Part shown: positions 1 through 9,813 of the stretch, piece after piece
Position numbering within the stretch: the stretch's first letter is position 1
How the letters are laid out: every line of letters starts with the position of its first letter
The notes under the pieces: model-generated
What the model was told of the DNA's origin: nothing
What the model saw: only the letters and a program-made list of their open reading frames with translations
The model's database searches: none
Position numbers and translations under genes: made by a program
NCBI GenBank assembly: GCA_028277665.1
Contig: JANQFU010000104.1
Span: 1 to 62,771 of the forward strand
Source: Alphaproteobacteria bacterium
Lineage (GTDB): Bacteria > Pseudomonadota > Alphaproteobacteria > Micavibrionales > Micavibrionaceae
DNA: 62,771 bases
Direction: 5' to 3'

Positions 1-25
1 ATCTACGATGTAACGTAGACAGGCC

Positions 26-630
26 ATGAAGAATCGCTATTGCAAAAGTTCAAAACTTTCTGAGGCCAAATTTCGGGAGCTGGTAAAGTACTTTGCCGCT
101 GATCTGACAGCGCTCCGGATTGCGAGTTTGTCGGGGTTGAACCGAAACACGGCCAACCGGTATTTACGCATGATCCGAGAGCGGGTCGTGGCCCATTGCG
201 AGCGGGAATCGCCGTTCTCCGGCACGGTCGAGGTGGATGAGAGCTATTTTGGCGCGCGGCGGGTGCGTGTATACGGAAGTTGTGCCTGATTGCTCGAAAG
301 CCACGCTGCAAGCCATCATCCGGGGAAAGGTGGACCTGGAGAGCCTTGTCAATTCAGACGGCTGGCGAGGGCCTGGTCGAAATCGGATACGGCCACAAGC
401 GCGTGGATCACGGCAAGAACGAATTCGCCAAAAAAGATGGCACACATATCAACGGAATCGAAGGCTTTTGGGGCATCGCCAAAGTCCGGCTGACAAAGTT
501 CAGGGGCATGGCCCCGCAGACTTTCTACCTCCACTTGAAAGAAACCGAATTTCGGTATAACCATAGAAACGAAAATCTGGGACGACTGATCCTCAAAATT
601 TGCAGATCAGACCCTCTCAACCAGGCATGA
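26..630 (+). pseudogene. Degenerate IS1595-family (ISXO2-like) transposase
   Basis: The first frame (26-289) encodes the N-terminal helical DNA-binding part and reaches the first catalytic region, VDESYFGARR. An internal stretch of the DDE domain is then missing. The reading resumes in another frame at about 267 (VYTEVVPDCSKA, NSDGWRG) and shifts again near 365 into a frame that encodes RVDHGKNEFA, HINGIEGFWG and FYLHLKETEFRYNHR, ending at 630. These blocks are typical of the IS1595/ISXO2 transposase family. With one internal deletion and at least two frame changes, no functional transposase can be made. Terminal inverted repeats were not identified, and the left end may lie outside the window. 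It marks past mobile-element activity next to the lower-G+C flank. Confidence 0.85.
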
Positions 631-650
631 CCCAAAATGAAATATAGTCT

Positions 651-3407
651 TCAATCTGAAATTTGTTTTCTCAGTTCTGCTTGGTGTGTTTCAAAGGATT
701 TTTTTAAATCCTCTAGTAAAGCCGATAAAGTCGATAGATTATTTTCACCTGTAGCATGGATTTGGTCAGCTTTGCTTTCAATATCTGCGGCAAGCTCAGC
801 AACCCGTAAGAGCCCTAAAGTTGCGCTGGAAGACCGCAAAGGATGTGCTGAGTCCGCAAGAAGCTTTGCATTATTATTCGCAATAGCTTCTTCGGCTGTA
901 GCGATGTGCTTGGCGCTACTGTCTAAAAACTTTTGAACACAAGCCCCAAACTTATCTTCCATGAGGTCTTTCATATTTTCCAGCGCGTCTTGATCAATTT
1001 CATCAGGGGCATTGGATGTATGTGAAGATTCATCATTTGAGGTTTCTTTTTCTTCTCGCCCGGCAAGCCACTTCTTTAAAACACGAATGAGGTCCTGTTT
1101 TTTGACGGGTTTGGACACATAATCATCCATTCCGGCATCAAAACATTTTTGACCATCGCCCTTCATGGCATAAGCGGTAAAAGCGACGATGGGTGTTTTT
1201 TGAACACCTTCGCGCTTTTCTAAACCGTGAATGATCTTTGTCGCTTCAAACCCGTCCATTTCCGGCATATTGCAATCCATGAAAATCAAATCAAAGTGGC
1301 GTTGTTTGGCGAGTTTTACAGCCTCCAGTCCATTCCCTGCTGGCGTGATGTGACATCCCATTTTCTCAAGAATCGTCGTTGCGACCATTTGGTTTGTTGG
1401 ATTATCTTCTACAAGCAGAATTTGCGCATTTTCAAAGCGTATCGATTGGTCTTCTGTATGTTTCGTTCTGTTATCAGATTCCCGCAGCGTGTAGCGTGTG
1501 ATCAGTTCAAAGTCTGATTTTCCGTCCTGCATGGAACGAATGGCCATGAGTGCTTTGATCACATCCTGCCCGCTGACCGGCTTGGTGAGATAGCCATGAA
1601 ATCCAAGGTCTTTTGTGCGTTCATTGTCACCGCGGCTGGGCGCGGAAGAGATCATCAATAACGCTGTGTCCTTAAGCTCTGTGTTGGATTTAATCCGGGC
1701 GGCAAGCTCCATGCCATCCATTTCCGGCATCATAAAATCTAAAACAGCCATTTCAAACGGCGCACCATCCTCAGCCGCCTTTATCATGAGATCGAGACCT
1801 TCTTGTGGCATAGAGGCAATCGATACCTCCATCCCTGCTTTGCGCATAGGTTCGGCGGCAATGTCTTGTGCAACCTTGTTATCATCGATGACGATTGCTT
1901 TCACGCCGGATAAATCAGCCGATAAATCAAAGCTGGAACGATCTTGCGCATTCCTGTCATGTTCCAGTGTGAGCGTGAACCAGAATGTTGATCCTACGCC
2001 CGGCATACTATCCACGCCAATATCGCCATCCATCATACTCGCCAACTCTTTACAAATCGCCAGACCTAACCCGGTACCGCCAAATCTGCGGGTTGTTGAT
2101 CCGTCTGCCTGATCAAATTTGTTGAAGATCAAATCCTGCTTATCTTCAGGAATACCGATACCTGTATCTTCGACATAGGCGCGGAAGGTGATGTCATCAC
2201 CGTCTTGGTCCTGCACATCGATTCCAACAAGCACATGACCTGTATCCGTGAATTTCAGGGCATTGCTTGCAAGGTTAAGGAATATTTGCCGCACACGGCC
2301 TGGATCACCCATAACAAAACGGGGCATATCCGGATCAAAGCGCAGCAACATCTCCAGGTCTTTTTCTTGTGCCTTGATGGCGACAAGATCGGCGACTTCT
2401 TCGATGAGAGATTGCAGGTCGAAAGGAATAATCTCGAATTCCAGTTTGCCGGCTTCAATCTTTGAAAAGTCCAAAATATCATTCACAAGCTGTAACAGGT
2501 TGTCAGCCGAACTTAAGGCTGTGCGTGCATAGCCCGCTTGTGTTTGATCGAGATCTGTTTCCAAAAGTAAATTGGTCATGCCGATAACGCCATTCATGGG
2601 CGTACGGATTTCATGGCTCATATTAGCAAGGAATTCAGATTTTAAGCGCGTGGCTTCGTCGGCTTTTTCTTTGGCTTTGGCAAGCTCTATCGCTTGCTGG
2701 CGTAATTCTGCTGTTTTTTCTCGCACACGCCGGACGAGCGGGCGGAATAAGAATAAAGCCTCCAGCAACAAAACAAAAAGCACGCTGATCAATACATATT
2801 TTTCAATTTCCTGTAGTTTGGAAACCGCCGCCTTGCTCTCGACCTCATGGATATACACAACCTCATCAAGGAGATCGAGCAACACAATCGCATCCACATG
2901 ATCAATTTCATACAAGTCAGGGTTATGACGTGTTAAGGCGCTGTCAGGGGCTTCGATTAAGTTTTCAACACGCCTGATAAAATTTTTTATCTTTTGATTC
3001 AGATTTTTGGGATCATCGAAATAAATTTCGCGCACAGCCTCAGATTCAAGAGGCGGAAGATTTCTTTTTTTATTGCCGACAATCATATCCTGATGGCTGC
3101 TTGTAAATTCGCTCAGCATTGTGCGTAATTCGCGGCGAATAACGGGGCGTTCAATATCTGGCACAATGACAAGTTCATTGGCATAAAGCGCAATACGTTG
3201 CGACAGCATACGCTGTTTCCCGCTAATATTAATCAGCGATGCGGCTGATTTGTTGTGCGAAATAAGCGTGATCATAATTGCAAAGGTTGCTATCGACATG
3301 ATCGCAATCAGCGATAGGCCGACAATATAGGCACGCCCCAAATCAATATGGATTTTTCCAAAGATAAGAAACCCTGTGCCCTCTAACTCATTTTGTTGCA
3401 TCATCAA
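651..3407 (-). CDS. Hybrid sensor histidine kinase with PilJ-type input, two receivers and Hpt
   Basis: 918 residues. A membrane segment at about 25-48 is followed by a PilJ-like extracytoplasmic region ([13 protein letters not shown] near 61-73) and a second membrane segment near 205-222. A coiled linker leads to a HisKA domain with phospho-acceptor H265 in MSHEIRTP. The HATPase_c domain has an N box near 378-386, DTGIGIP at 414-420 and GGTGLGLA at 443-450. Two receiver domains follow, with likely phosphorylated D557 (first) and D711 (second), and then a C-terminal Hpt domain with H855 in AHPLRSSS. The architecture supports a His-Asp-His-Asp phosphorelay in one inner-membrane protein, with output to an unlinked regulator. 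No cognate regulator adjoins it, and the signal is unknown. The gene looks more A+T-rich than the che block further on. It is transcribed toward the broken IS1595 element, with its stop only about 20 bp from it. Confidence 0.93.
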   Translation of the reverse strand: MMMQQNELEGTGFLIFGKIHIDLGRAYIVGLSLIAIMSIATFAIMITLISHNKSAASLINISGKQRMLSQRIALYANELVIVPDIERPVIRRELRTMLSEFTSSHQDMIVGNKKRNLPPLESEAVREIYFDDPKNLNQKIKNFIRRVENLIEAPDSALTRHNPDLYEIDHVDAIVLLDLLDEVVYIHEVESKAAVSKLQEIEKYVLISVLFVLLLEALFLFRPLVRRVREKTAELRQQAIELAKAKEKADEATRLKSEFLANMSHEIRTPMNGVIGMTNLLLETDLDQTQAGYARTALSSADNLLQLVNDILDFSKIEAGKLEFEIIPFDLQSLIEEVADLVAIKAQEKDLEMLLRFDPDMPRFVMGDPGRVRQIFLNLASNALKFTDTGHVLVGIDVQDQDGDDITFRAYVEDTGIGIPEDKQDLIFNKFDQADGSTTRRFGGTGLGLAICKELASMMDGDIGVDSMPGVGSTFWFTLTLEHDRNAQDRSSFDLSADLSGVKAIVIDDNKVAQDIAAEPMRKAGMEVSIASMPQEGLDLMIKAAEDGAPFEMAVLDFMMPEMDGMELAARIKSNTELKDTALLMISSAPSRGDNERTKDLGFHGYLTKPVSGQDVIKALMAIRSMQDGKSDFELITRYTLRESDNRTKHTEDQSIRFENAQILLVEDNPTNQMVATTILEKMGCHITPAGNGLEAVKLAKQRHFDLIFMDCNMPEMDGFEATKIIHGLEKREGVQKTPIVAFTAYAMKGDGQKCFDAGMDDYVSKPVKKQDLIRVLKKWLAGREEKETSNDESSHTSNAPDEIDQDALENMKDLMEDKFGACVQKFLDSSAKHIATAEEAIANNNAKLLADSAHPLRSSSATLGLLRVAELAADIESKADQIHATGENNLSTLSALLEDLKKSFETHQAELRKQISD

Positions 3408-3612
3408 GTGCCTTTTGTACCCGAATTAAGAAAATTGTCCTGACCGAACGGTTTTTTCATCGTCTATAGCGAGTGCTGTGCTGGCCATAATTCAGCCCTC
3501 CTTTCGAGCTTTCATTATGCCTTAAAATCCTTATAAATGCTTAAGTTCTGGTGGTTGGGTACTTATGTGTGTAAAACGGTTGTGCTGGGATATAGAAAGG
3601 GAATGTTAGGAA

Positions 3613-4158
3613 ATGAATTTAAAATTTAGCTCTTACAAAGAGGTAAGCTTCACTCGTGTCACACAAATTTTTGAAACGACGTTTTCAAACTCTGAAGGGC
3701 CGGATGAAGGTCGCATAATTGGAAATCTTGTAACAGATTTAATCAATAAAACTCCTGAACAGGATATTTTGGGGTTTATTGCCAAAGATGGAGATAAAAT
3801 AATTGGCGGCGTATTTTTTACACGACTAATTTTTGATTACAACGACTTTGATGCTTTTATCCTTGCGCCAATGGCAATCGAAACAGATTATCAAGGAAAA
3901 GGCATCGGCCAGAAACTTATTCATCATGGTATTCAGGTGCTCCAGAAAAACCATGTAAAACTCATTTTCACATATGGAGACCCTGATTTTTATTCAAAAG
4001 TAGGTTTTCAACCTGTCAGCCAGGAAATGATCAAGGCTCCTTTTACCCTAACTCAGCCTGAGGGCTGGCTTTGCCAATCTTTGGATGGAGATAAAATTCC
4101 TATTATTTCTGACAAACCAAGATGTGTTGAGGCGTTTGATAATCCAGAATATTGGTAG
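3613..4158 (+). CDS. GNAT-family N-acetyltransferase
   Basis: 181 residues with one GNAT fold. The acetyl-CoA-binding motif A is clear at about residues 93-112 (APMAIETDYQGKGIGQKLI, of the Q/RxxGxG/A type). A later DPDFYSKVGFQP segment matches the usual motif B region of YhbS-like acetyltransferases. An ATG at 3602 runs quickly into a stop, so the start at 3613 is preferred, with a purine-rich AGAAAGGGA upstream. The substrate cannot be deduced. The gene stands alone on the plus strand between a divergent histidine kinase and an HTH gene, and is A+T-rich, suggesting acquisition. Confidence 0.85.
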   Translation: MNLKFSSYKEVSFTRVTQIFETTFSNSEGPDEGRIIGNLVTDLINKTPEQDILGFIAKDGDKIIGGVFFTRLIFDYNDFDAFILAPMAIETDYQGKGIGQKLIHHGIQVLQKNHVKLIFTYGDPDFYSKVGFQPVSQEMIKAPFTLTQPEGWLCQSLDGDKIPIISDKPRCVEAFDNPEYW

Positions 4159-4335
4159 CAAATAGAAAACTATTGAAAACGCTCCTTTTATGCTGCTTCT
4201 CAGCGCGCGCATCTCCGGATCGGTTCGCAGACTGTCAATCAGGCCGCGCCATCCCCTGACGGGCCAAAAGGATGCGGTATAATTCTCAGGATTATAAAAT
4301 AGGATTTTAACCCTATTTACTCGTGCGTATTAATC

Positions 4336-4351
4336 CAGGACAATAATCCTG
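4336..4351. promoter_or_regulatory. Inverted repeat overlapping the HTH gene start (possible operator)
   Basis: CAGGA-CAATAA-TCCTG is a perfect 5-bp inverted repeat that ends three bases before the ATG at 4354. A related AGGATTATAAAATAGGATT sequence lies about 50 bp upstream. The position suggests autorepression by the HTH protein. This is inference from position and symmetry only. Confidence 0.3.
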
Positions 4352-4353
4352 TT

Positions 4354-4833
4354 ATGCTGGAGCATCAAAATATATGGCGGGCGATAGATCATCTTGCGCA
4401 CGAAGCGGGGTTCTCTCCGTCCGGGCTTGCAAAGCAGGCTGGTCTGGATCCAACATCTTTTAATAAAAGCAAGCGGCACAGCCCTGACGGCAAGCCCCGC
4501 TGGCCGTCGACAGAAAGCATCTCCAAAATTCTGGCCGTAACCGGAATGTCGGCGGCAGATTTCTTTGCGATCGCCGAATCCGGTCCGGACGGTAAGACGT
4601 CTTTTTCTTCTTGCGGAGGTATGAATTCGGAAGAATGGGCCTCGTTTCGTTCTGGAGACAGGCTCCTCATTCGAACGGTTTCTGGTCGCTATATTGCCGG
4701 AGAGCTTCTCTGCGCTGAGGAAGGGGGAGGCGAATTACGGGCCTTTGAGCCGGAAGAAGGGATAATCCGCATCTCTGTCGGCGAGATTGGCTGGGTCGCC
4801 CGTATTTTGGACGGCTGCGGCTGTCCGTTTTGA
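4354..4833 (+). CDS. Phage-repressor-like HTH transcriptional regulator
   Basis: 159 residues. The N-terminal ~70 residues form an XRE/cI-type helix-turn-helix (the segment GFSPSGLAKQAGLDPTSFNK, then a second helical part with WPSTESISKIL). A short C-terminal beta-rich region (about 95-155) resembles the S24/LexA-like dimerisation fold in its FRSGDRLLIRTVSGRYIAGE pattern. I do not see a convincing S24 Ser/Lys catalytic pair, so self-cleavage is not predicted. The sequence just upstream has no strong Shine-Dalgarno but does carry an inverted repeat, consistent with autoregulation. A tRNA-Ser gene follows 65 bp downstream. The DNA targets are unknown. Confidence 0.8.
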   Translation: MLEHQNIWRAIDHLAHEAGFSPSGLAKQAGLDPTSFNKSKRHSPDGKPRWPSTESISKILAVTGMSAADFFAIAESGPDGKTSFSSCGGMNSEEWASFRSGDRLLIRTVSGRYIAGELLCAEEGGGELRAFEPEEGIIRISVGEIGWVARILDGCGCPF

Positions 4834-4897
4834 TGTCTTCTGGAATCCTCTGTTGTCAAATGATGTCATGCGCGCTATAAAGCCGCTCTGACCGAGA

Positions 4898-4988
4898 GGA
4901 GAGATGCCGGAGCGGTCGAACGGGGCGGTCTCGAAAACCGTTGTGCGCCTTGAGCGTACCGAGGGTTCGAATCCCTCTCTCTCCGCCA
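4898..4988 (+). tRNA. tRNA-Ser (anticodon CGA)
   Basis: Acceptor strands GGAGAGA (4898-4904) and TCTCTCC (4978-4984) pair fully, followed by discriminator G and an encoded CCA (4986-4988). The anticodon stem closes the loop CTCGAAA, giving anticodon CGA at 4932-4934. There is a long variable arm, typical of class II tRNA-Ser, and a T-loop GGTTCGAATCC. Length is 91 nt with CCA. Confidence 0.97.
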
Positions 4989-5149
4989 TTTTACAAAACC
5001 AATAAATTATTAATTAATTTCAACAACTTATCTAGAATTACTCGCAACATCCACTTGGGCCAAAAACATAGAAAAATATATACATAAAACAAAAATCTTT
5101 TGTACCCCCTTCTTTTCCTCGCTTTTTTGTGCCCCTCTAAAATGGACAA

Positions 5150-5635
5150 TTAGGCGATTGAGGGGAGAGACTCAGAGACCAAAAATCCTCTAGCTTCACA
5201 TTCTTTCAAAGCCCAGAAAGCATAATCCATGATCTTGGGATGTTGTAATGCATTTTCAATGTTATCATATTCGACGGCCTCAGCTTCATAACAGCCTGTA
5301 ATAGTTCCTTCTTTGTCGTGCCAAAAATGCACATGGACAACTTCCTTGTGATTTGTAAAATCTTCCGTAAGTGCGCCGACAAATGTAACATCCTGGGATT
5401 TAACAATAGCTCCGAGTTCTTCATTCAACTCTCGGATCAGAGCATCCATAACTTTTTCACCATCTTCAACATGTCCACCAAAAATATTTAAAACACCAGC
5501 ATGCTTGCCCCAATTTTCTGGTCTTTGTTGCATCAAAATTTTGTTGTTTTTTGTAAGCACAACACAATCAGCCAAATGAACAGAAAATTGGTTTAGATTT
5601 GTTTTTTCAAGATCAATAATACGAATAGTTTCCAT
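5150..5635 (-). CDS. Nudix hydrolase
   Basis: 161 residues. A complete Nudix box is visible at residues 54-76: G54, E60, then R68-E69-L70 and E72-E73 with G75, matching GX5EX7REUXEEXGU apart from Ala at the last hydrophobic position. The family hydrolyses nucleoside diphosphates linked to another group, using Mg bound by the RE..EE glutamates. The substrate is not predictable. The gene is distinctly A+T-rich, is flanked by A+T-rich non-coding DNA and lies just after tRNA-Ser, so it may have been acquired there. Confidence 0.9.
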   Translation of the reverse strand: METIRIIDLEKTNLNQFSVHLADCVVLTKNNKILMQQRPENWGKHAGVLNIFGGHVEDGEKVMDALIRELNEELGAIVKSQDVTFVGALTEDFTNHKEVVHVHFWHDKEGTITGCYEAEAVEYDNIENALQHPKIMDYAFWALKECEARGFLVSESLPSIA

Positions 5636-5895
5636 GTCTAAATATTATTTGCTTTCGATCACAAAAGCATTAAAAATATAAGTAGCCAAAATGCAATACA
5701 TTATGTATAGATTTTATGCATTATGTAAATATAAACCTTAATAAAATCAATAGCTTAAGGTGGATACTTTTCTTTTTTTTAGACGCTGTACTCCGCCATT
5801 TTCCCTTTCACTGACATGGCTGGCAAAAATAATCATGGGAATTGATCCCGATATAGCTTGGTGGATGAATGACATTCTCGCAGGTCCGTTCCGGA

Positions 5896-8529
5896 TCATT
5901 CCGTTTTCAGGAAAATTTCAAGTTCTTTCCGGATTTCTCTGAATTCTGAGAGCATATTCTCAACCAGTATGTTACGGCGCGGCGAATCCTGGTTTGCGAG
6001 ACAGAGGCGCTCCAGCTCTTTGGCCATTTCCGCGAAATTCAGGGCGCCGACATCCCTGGCAATGGAATTTATGGCATGAGCGAAATCCGCTGTGTTTTGA
6101 GTGTCTCCCGTATCATTGGCTTTTTTCATTGGTTCGAGACGGTTCTCGATATCGGTGAGTACGGCCGTTGCAAGTTTTCGGGCATAAGTCTGTTCTTTCC
6201 CTCTCAGGGTTTGCATAATCCGGGCAGATTCATTTGCGCGGGATGTGTCGCCGTCCTGAACGGACGCAGATACGGGAGAGGGGTGATCGGGGGATGTGCT
6301 TGTTGCCGGCAAGGCTTTATCTTTTAGCCATCGTTCCAGTGTAACGGCGAGTTCTTCGATTTTGAGCGGTTTGGAAAGAAAATCGTCCATACCGGCGTCG
6401 AGGCAGGATTGTTTTTGTTCATCCAGCGCATAGGCTGTCAGAGCAATGATGGGGGGGATCGTTTCCTGTTTTTCGGTTTTGCGGGTTTTGATAATTTCCG
6501 TTGCTTCCATTCCACTGACAACCGGCATGCGCAGATCCATGAAAATCAGGTCGTAGGTGTTATCTGCGGCCATTTCGGTTGCCGTTTGCCCGTTTTCCGC
6601 GGTATCGCAGGTGATCCCGAACTGCTCCAGCATGCTGGTAATAATGAAACGGTTGCTTGCAACGTCTTCCGCGAGAAGAATGTGCGCTTTGTATCGCGGA
6701 AAGTCACTTTCGTATTTTCCTGTTCGAAGGGATTTTATTTCGGAGGCCGTTGCTTGCCTTAACGGCAGGGAAAAATAGAACGAGGTTCCTGTGCCGGGGA
6801 TGCTGTTGAAACTGATGTCTCCTTCCATCATTTCCGTCAGGGAACGGCAGATCGAAAGTCCGAGCCCCGTCCCCCCGATTTCCGGATCGGAAAGCGTGTC
6901 GGCCTGGATGAATTTGTCGAAAATAGTCTCCTGTTTTTCGTCCGGAATGCCGCGTCCCGTGTCGGAAACAGTAAAGAGAATTTTTGTGCGCGTGTCAGGG
7001 GACGCCTCAGAGGGGAGGGGGGCGGGATCCTCATTTCTGACGAGGGTGACCCGAAGCTCGACATGCCCTTTTTCCGTGAATTTGATGGCGTTACTGAGAA
7101 GGTTTCCCAGAATTTGCCGGATGCGTCCGCTGTCACCGTAGACATGGTGGGGGATCGCCGCTTCGGTTTCAAGACGCAGATCCAGCTTTTTACTCTGTGC
7201 ATAGTTACGAAACAGGGCGGTTACTTCTTCAAGGAGAGCTGGAAGATTAAAAAGCTGTTCCGATATCCTGAGTTGCCCGGCCTCAATCTTGGCAAGATCA
7301 AGCACGTCGTTAATAATGCCGAGTAAAGCGTCGCCCGAACGGGAGATAAGATTGACATATTCTTCTTGGCGTTTGTTCAGTTTTGTTTTTTTCAAAAGGC
7401 TGGTCGTGCCGATGATTCCATTCATCGGTGTTCGGATTTCATGACTCATATTGGCCAGAAATTCGCTTTTTGCCCGGCTGGCCTGTTCGGCGTCTTTGCG
7501 GGCGATCTGAAGCTCTTCTTCGTTTTGTTTCAAATCGGAGATATCTCTCGCGATTGTTGAGAAATGTGTAACCTCGCCGTCTGCGCCATAGTGAGCCAGG
7601 ACAACCTGGGAAACCGGGATTTCTTCGCTGTGGTCGTTCCTGATAACGGTTTCTCCGATCCATAGACCGTTCCATGTCGCGGCAGGAAGCGCGTCTTCAT
7701 GCACAATTCTAAGGCTGTCTGCCGTTTTTCCCGGCCCTTCTTCCGGGGCTTCCGTTTCTCCGAACAGAAAATCCTGCGCGCTTGGGTTTGTGAAAATCAA
7801 ATTTCCCCTGTGATCCAGGATCGCGACCAGATCCGGCGTCGCTTCCAGAAGTTCAAAAAGACGGTTTCGCTCTGCCTCCGCCTCTTTTAAACGTGTGATG
7901 TCCTCTTGCGTTCCGATATAGGCAATCAGCGCGCCTGAATCGTCAAAAACAGGGGCCATCCTGAGCGTGTTCCAAAATGGCGTACCGTCTTTCCGGTAAT
8001 TCAGGATGTCCAGATGCGCGGATCCTTCAGCTTCGATGGTCTGGCGCAATATTTCTATCGTTCGTGGATCTGTGTCGGCGCCTTGAAGAAAGCGGCAGTT
8101 TTTTCCGAGAACTTCTTCACGGCAGTAGCCGGTCATGGTTTCAAAAGCATGATTGACGTATGCAAGCGGCATATCCGGCAAACGCGCATCTGCAACCGAT
8201 ATGCCGATCGTGCTCGATTCAAGGGCATGAATCAGAAGGTCTTTTTCACGAATGGGCAATGCGATCAGTGCTTCCGTATAAGGCTGATTGATCGGAGACC
8301 GTCTTTCTGTCTCCGTTTTTTTTCTCCCCGAAAAGAGCGCGGTTTTAAAATGCAGCAGCGCCGCGGAGACGAGGATGAGGGCGAGCGCAAACTGCGCGAT
8401 TGGATTCAGAGTCCAGCCGAAAGGAAGCGTAGCTATCAAAACAAGACCTGCGACACCGGGCAGAAGAACGGCCGCCGGTATTTTCGTCTTGTCTTTCTGT
8501 GGCTTTGTTTTTTCAATTTTTGTGATCAA
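5896..8529 (-). CDS. Membrane LOV-PAS hybrid histidine kinase with receiver and Hpt
   Basis: 877 residues. Two hydrophobic segments lie at about 18-36 and 44-62. A LOV-type PAS domain follows at about 95-215: GKNCRFLQG carries the adduct-forming cysteine C145, with flavin-contacting N177, N187 and Q208 at the expected places. A second PAS domain spans about 220-335. HisKA has H363 in MSHEIRTP. HATPase_c has N480, DTGRGIP near 523-529 and GGTGLGLS at 552-559. The receiver has D665 and the C-terminal Hpt-like domain has H818. LOV domains bind FMN and form a cysteinyl adduct in blue light, so a light-controlled phosphorelay is inferred. It is the last gene of the long che/partner-switch block, 48 bp after the phosphatase gene, which makes the REC-SpoIIE protein a natural phosphotransfer partner. 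Confidence 0.93.
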   Translation of the reverse strand: MITKIEKTKPQKDKTKIPAAVLLPGVAGLVLIATLPFGWTLNPIAQFALALILVSAALLHFKTALFSGRKKTETERRSPINQPYTEALIALPIREKDLLIHALESSTIGISVADARLPDMPLAYVNHAFETMTGYCREEVLGKNCRFLQGADTDPRTIEILRQTIEAEGSAHLDILNYRKDGTPFWNTLRMAPVFDDSGALIAYIGTQEDITRLKEAEAERNRLFELLEATPDLVAILDHRGNLIFTNPSAQDFLFGETEAPEEGPGKTADSLRIVHEDALPAATWNGLWIGETVIRNDHSEEIPVSQVVLAHYGADGEVTHFSTIARDISDLKQNEEELQIARKDAEQASRAKSEFLANMSHEIRTPMNGIIGTTSLLKKTKLNKRQEEYVNLISRSGDALLGIINDVLDLAKIEAGQLRISEQLFNLPALLEEVTALFRNYAQSKKLDLRLETEAAIPHHVYGDSGRIRQILGNLLSNAIKFTEKGHVELRVTLVRNEDPAPLPSEASPDTRTKILFTVSDTGRGIPDEKQETIFDKFIQADTLSDPEIGGTGLGLSICRSLTEMMEGDISFNSIPGTGTSFYFSLPLRQATASEIKSLRTGKYESDFPRYKAHILLAEDVASNRFIITSMLEQFGITCDTAENGQTATEMAADNTYDLIFMDLRMPVVSGMEATEIIKTRKTEKQETIPPIIALTAYALDEQKQSCLDAGMDDFLSKPLKIEELAVTLERWLKDKALPATSTSPDHPSPVSASVQDGDTSRANESARIMQTLRGKEQTYARKLATAVLTDIENRLEPMKKANDTGDTQNTADFAHAINSIARDVGALNFAEMAKELERLCLANQDSPRRNILVENMLSEFREIRKELEIFLKTE

Positions 8530-8577
8530 AATTCTATCCTTTTCCGGTTTTTCCTTATGTTGTTTGCTTTATTGGTT

Positions 8578-9813
8578 TCATAGGGGCGGGTTGTAGAGGA
8601 AAGTCGCCAGAGTAATGTCGTCGGCAGCCAGATCGTACCCTTTTTTCAGAAATGTATCCACTATGGCGCTGTTAATGTCTTTCGCCTGGAGCGGGGGACC
8701 GGACTCTGGAATCGTTCCCAGATACTCGCTCATCAGCAGTTCTGCCGGGAGGAAGAACGTTTCATTTTGGTTGTTGTCTATCGGATTCGTTTTTCCGGCA
8801 GGCATGCATTCGATAATACCGTCGGTCATGATGCATATTCCGTCTCCGGAAGAAAGGCATATTTCTCCTTCTGATACTGTAAAATTCTGAGTGCTGATCC
8901 CGATTGGCAGTCCGTTGCACGGGTGTTCTTTAACTTTTTTCTCTCCCGGACGAAAAGACTTGATTGCCGGGAAGCCGGTTGCGGCATATTCTATGCGTCC
9001 CGTCCCGTATTCGAAATGAAAAATGCCGCCGACGCAAAAGTGGATGTCCCCAAAATGCTGGCAAAGACGTATATTCAGGTATTCCAGAAAAGCGGCCATC
9101 TCTATTTTATGGCGGCCTTTTTCCGACAGTCGTGTAAACGCGCTGTTTGCAATCCCTATTATGGCGGCGCTGTTTAAAGAAGCGCGTATGCCATGACCAG
9201 ATATATCCATGACACAAATTATGACGTCGCCGTTCTCAAGCGGCCAGGCTGTCCACATGTCTCCACCGACATGGTAGGCCGGCTGGTATAAAAGGGAAAA
9301 ATCATATCCGGCTTTTCTGAAATTGTCGGTTTGTATTTTTTTGTCAGGCATAATTCTGCGCATGAAATCCTGGGCGGTTCGCATGTCGTGTTCTACTGCC
9401 TGGTCGAGCGTGCGCATCTTCGAGAAAGTTTCCGAGAATTCGAGATAAAATTTGATTCTGTTAATAACTTCCTGTTCGTTAATGGGTTTTTCGAAATAGT
9501 CGTTTGCCCCGAGTTTATAAATTTTTTCGAGATTTTCTTTTCGTTCTCCTGCCGTGATGATAAGAACGGGTGTTTCAAACAAATCCGTTTTTTCCCGTAT
9601 GCGGCGGCAGGCCTCAAACCCGTTGACAACCGGCATGTACAGGTCGAGAAGAATAATGTCCGGGCGGTAGAATTGAGCCATACGTACGCCTTCCAGCCCG
9701 TTTTCGGCGGTCAGGATGTGTCCTATTTTCATTTCGCGCAGCAGGGCTTCCAGTTTGATCCGGTGGTAATTTGTGTCTTCTATGATCAGGATGCTTTTCT
9801 GGTTACTGTTCAT
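8578..9813 (-). CDS. Response regulator with PP2C-type SpoIIE phosphatase output (RsbU-like)
   Basis: 411 residues. An N-terminal receiver (about 5-125) has the acidic pair E12-D13 and phospho-acceptor D57 in LLDLYMP. A coiled linker (about 125-165) leads to a SpoIIE/PP2C phosphatase domain with the metal-binding blocks VGGDMWTAW, VMDISGHGIRASL, MTDGIIE and a final DDITLATF. Such proteins dephosphorylate a phosphoserine on a STAS antagonist when their receiver is phosphorylated. The STAS and ATPase genes lie just upstream in the same transcript. Its start overlaps the end of the ATPase gene by about 11 bp, indicating translational coupling. The downstream LOV hybrid kinase ends in an Hpt domain that could phosphorylate D57 (inference). 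Confidence 0.93.
   Translation of the reverse strand: MNSNQKSILIIEDTNYHRIKLEALLREMKIGHILTAENGLEGVRMAQFYRPDIILLDLYMPVVNGFEACRRIREKTDLFETPVLIITAGERKENLEKIYKLGANDYFEKPINEQEVINRIKFYLEFSETFSKMRTLDQAVEHDMRTAQDFMRRIMPDKKIQTDNFRKAGYDFSLLYQPAYHVGGDMWTAWPLENGDVIICVMDISGHGIRASLNSAAIIGIANSAFTRLSEKGRHKIEMAAFLEYLNIRLCQHFGDIHFCVGGIFHFEYGTGRIEYAATGFPAIKSFRPGEKKVKEHPCNGLPIGISTQNFTVSEGEICLSSGDGICIMTDGIIECMPAGKTNPIDNNQNETFFLPAELLMSEYLGTIPESGPPLQAKDINSAIVDTFLKKGYDLAADDITLATFLYNPPL

Noticed and set aside
5760..5942. 60-codon plus-strand frame before the LOV gene end
   Set aside because: It overlaps the LOV kinase 3' end, has no ribosome-binding site and no recognisable product. The A+T-rich gap 5636-5895 shows no gene.
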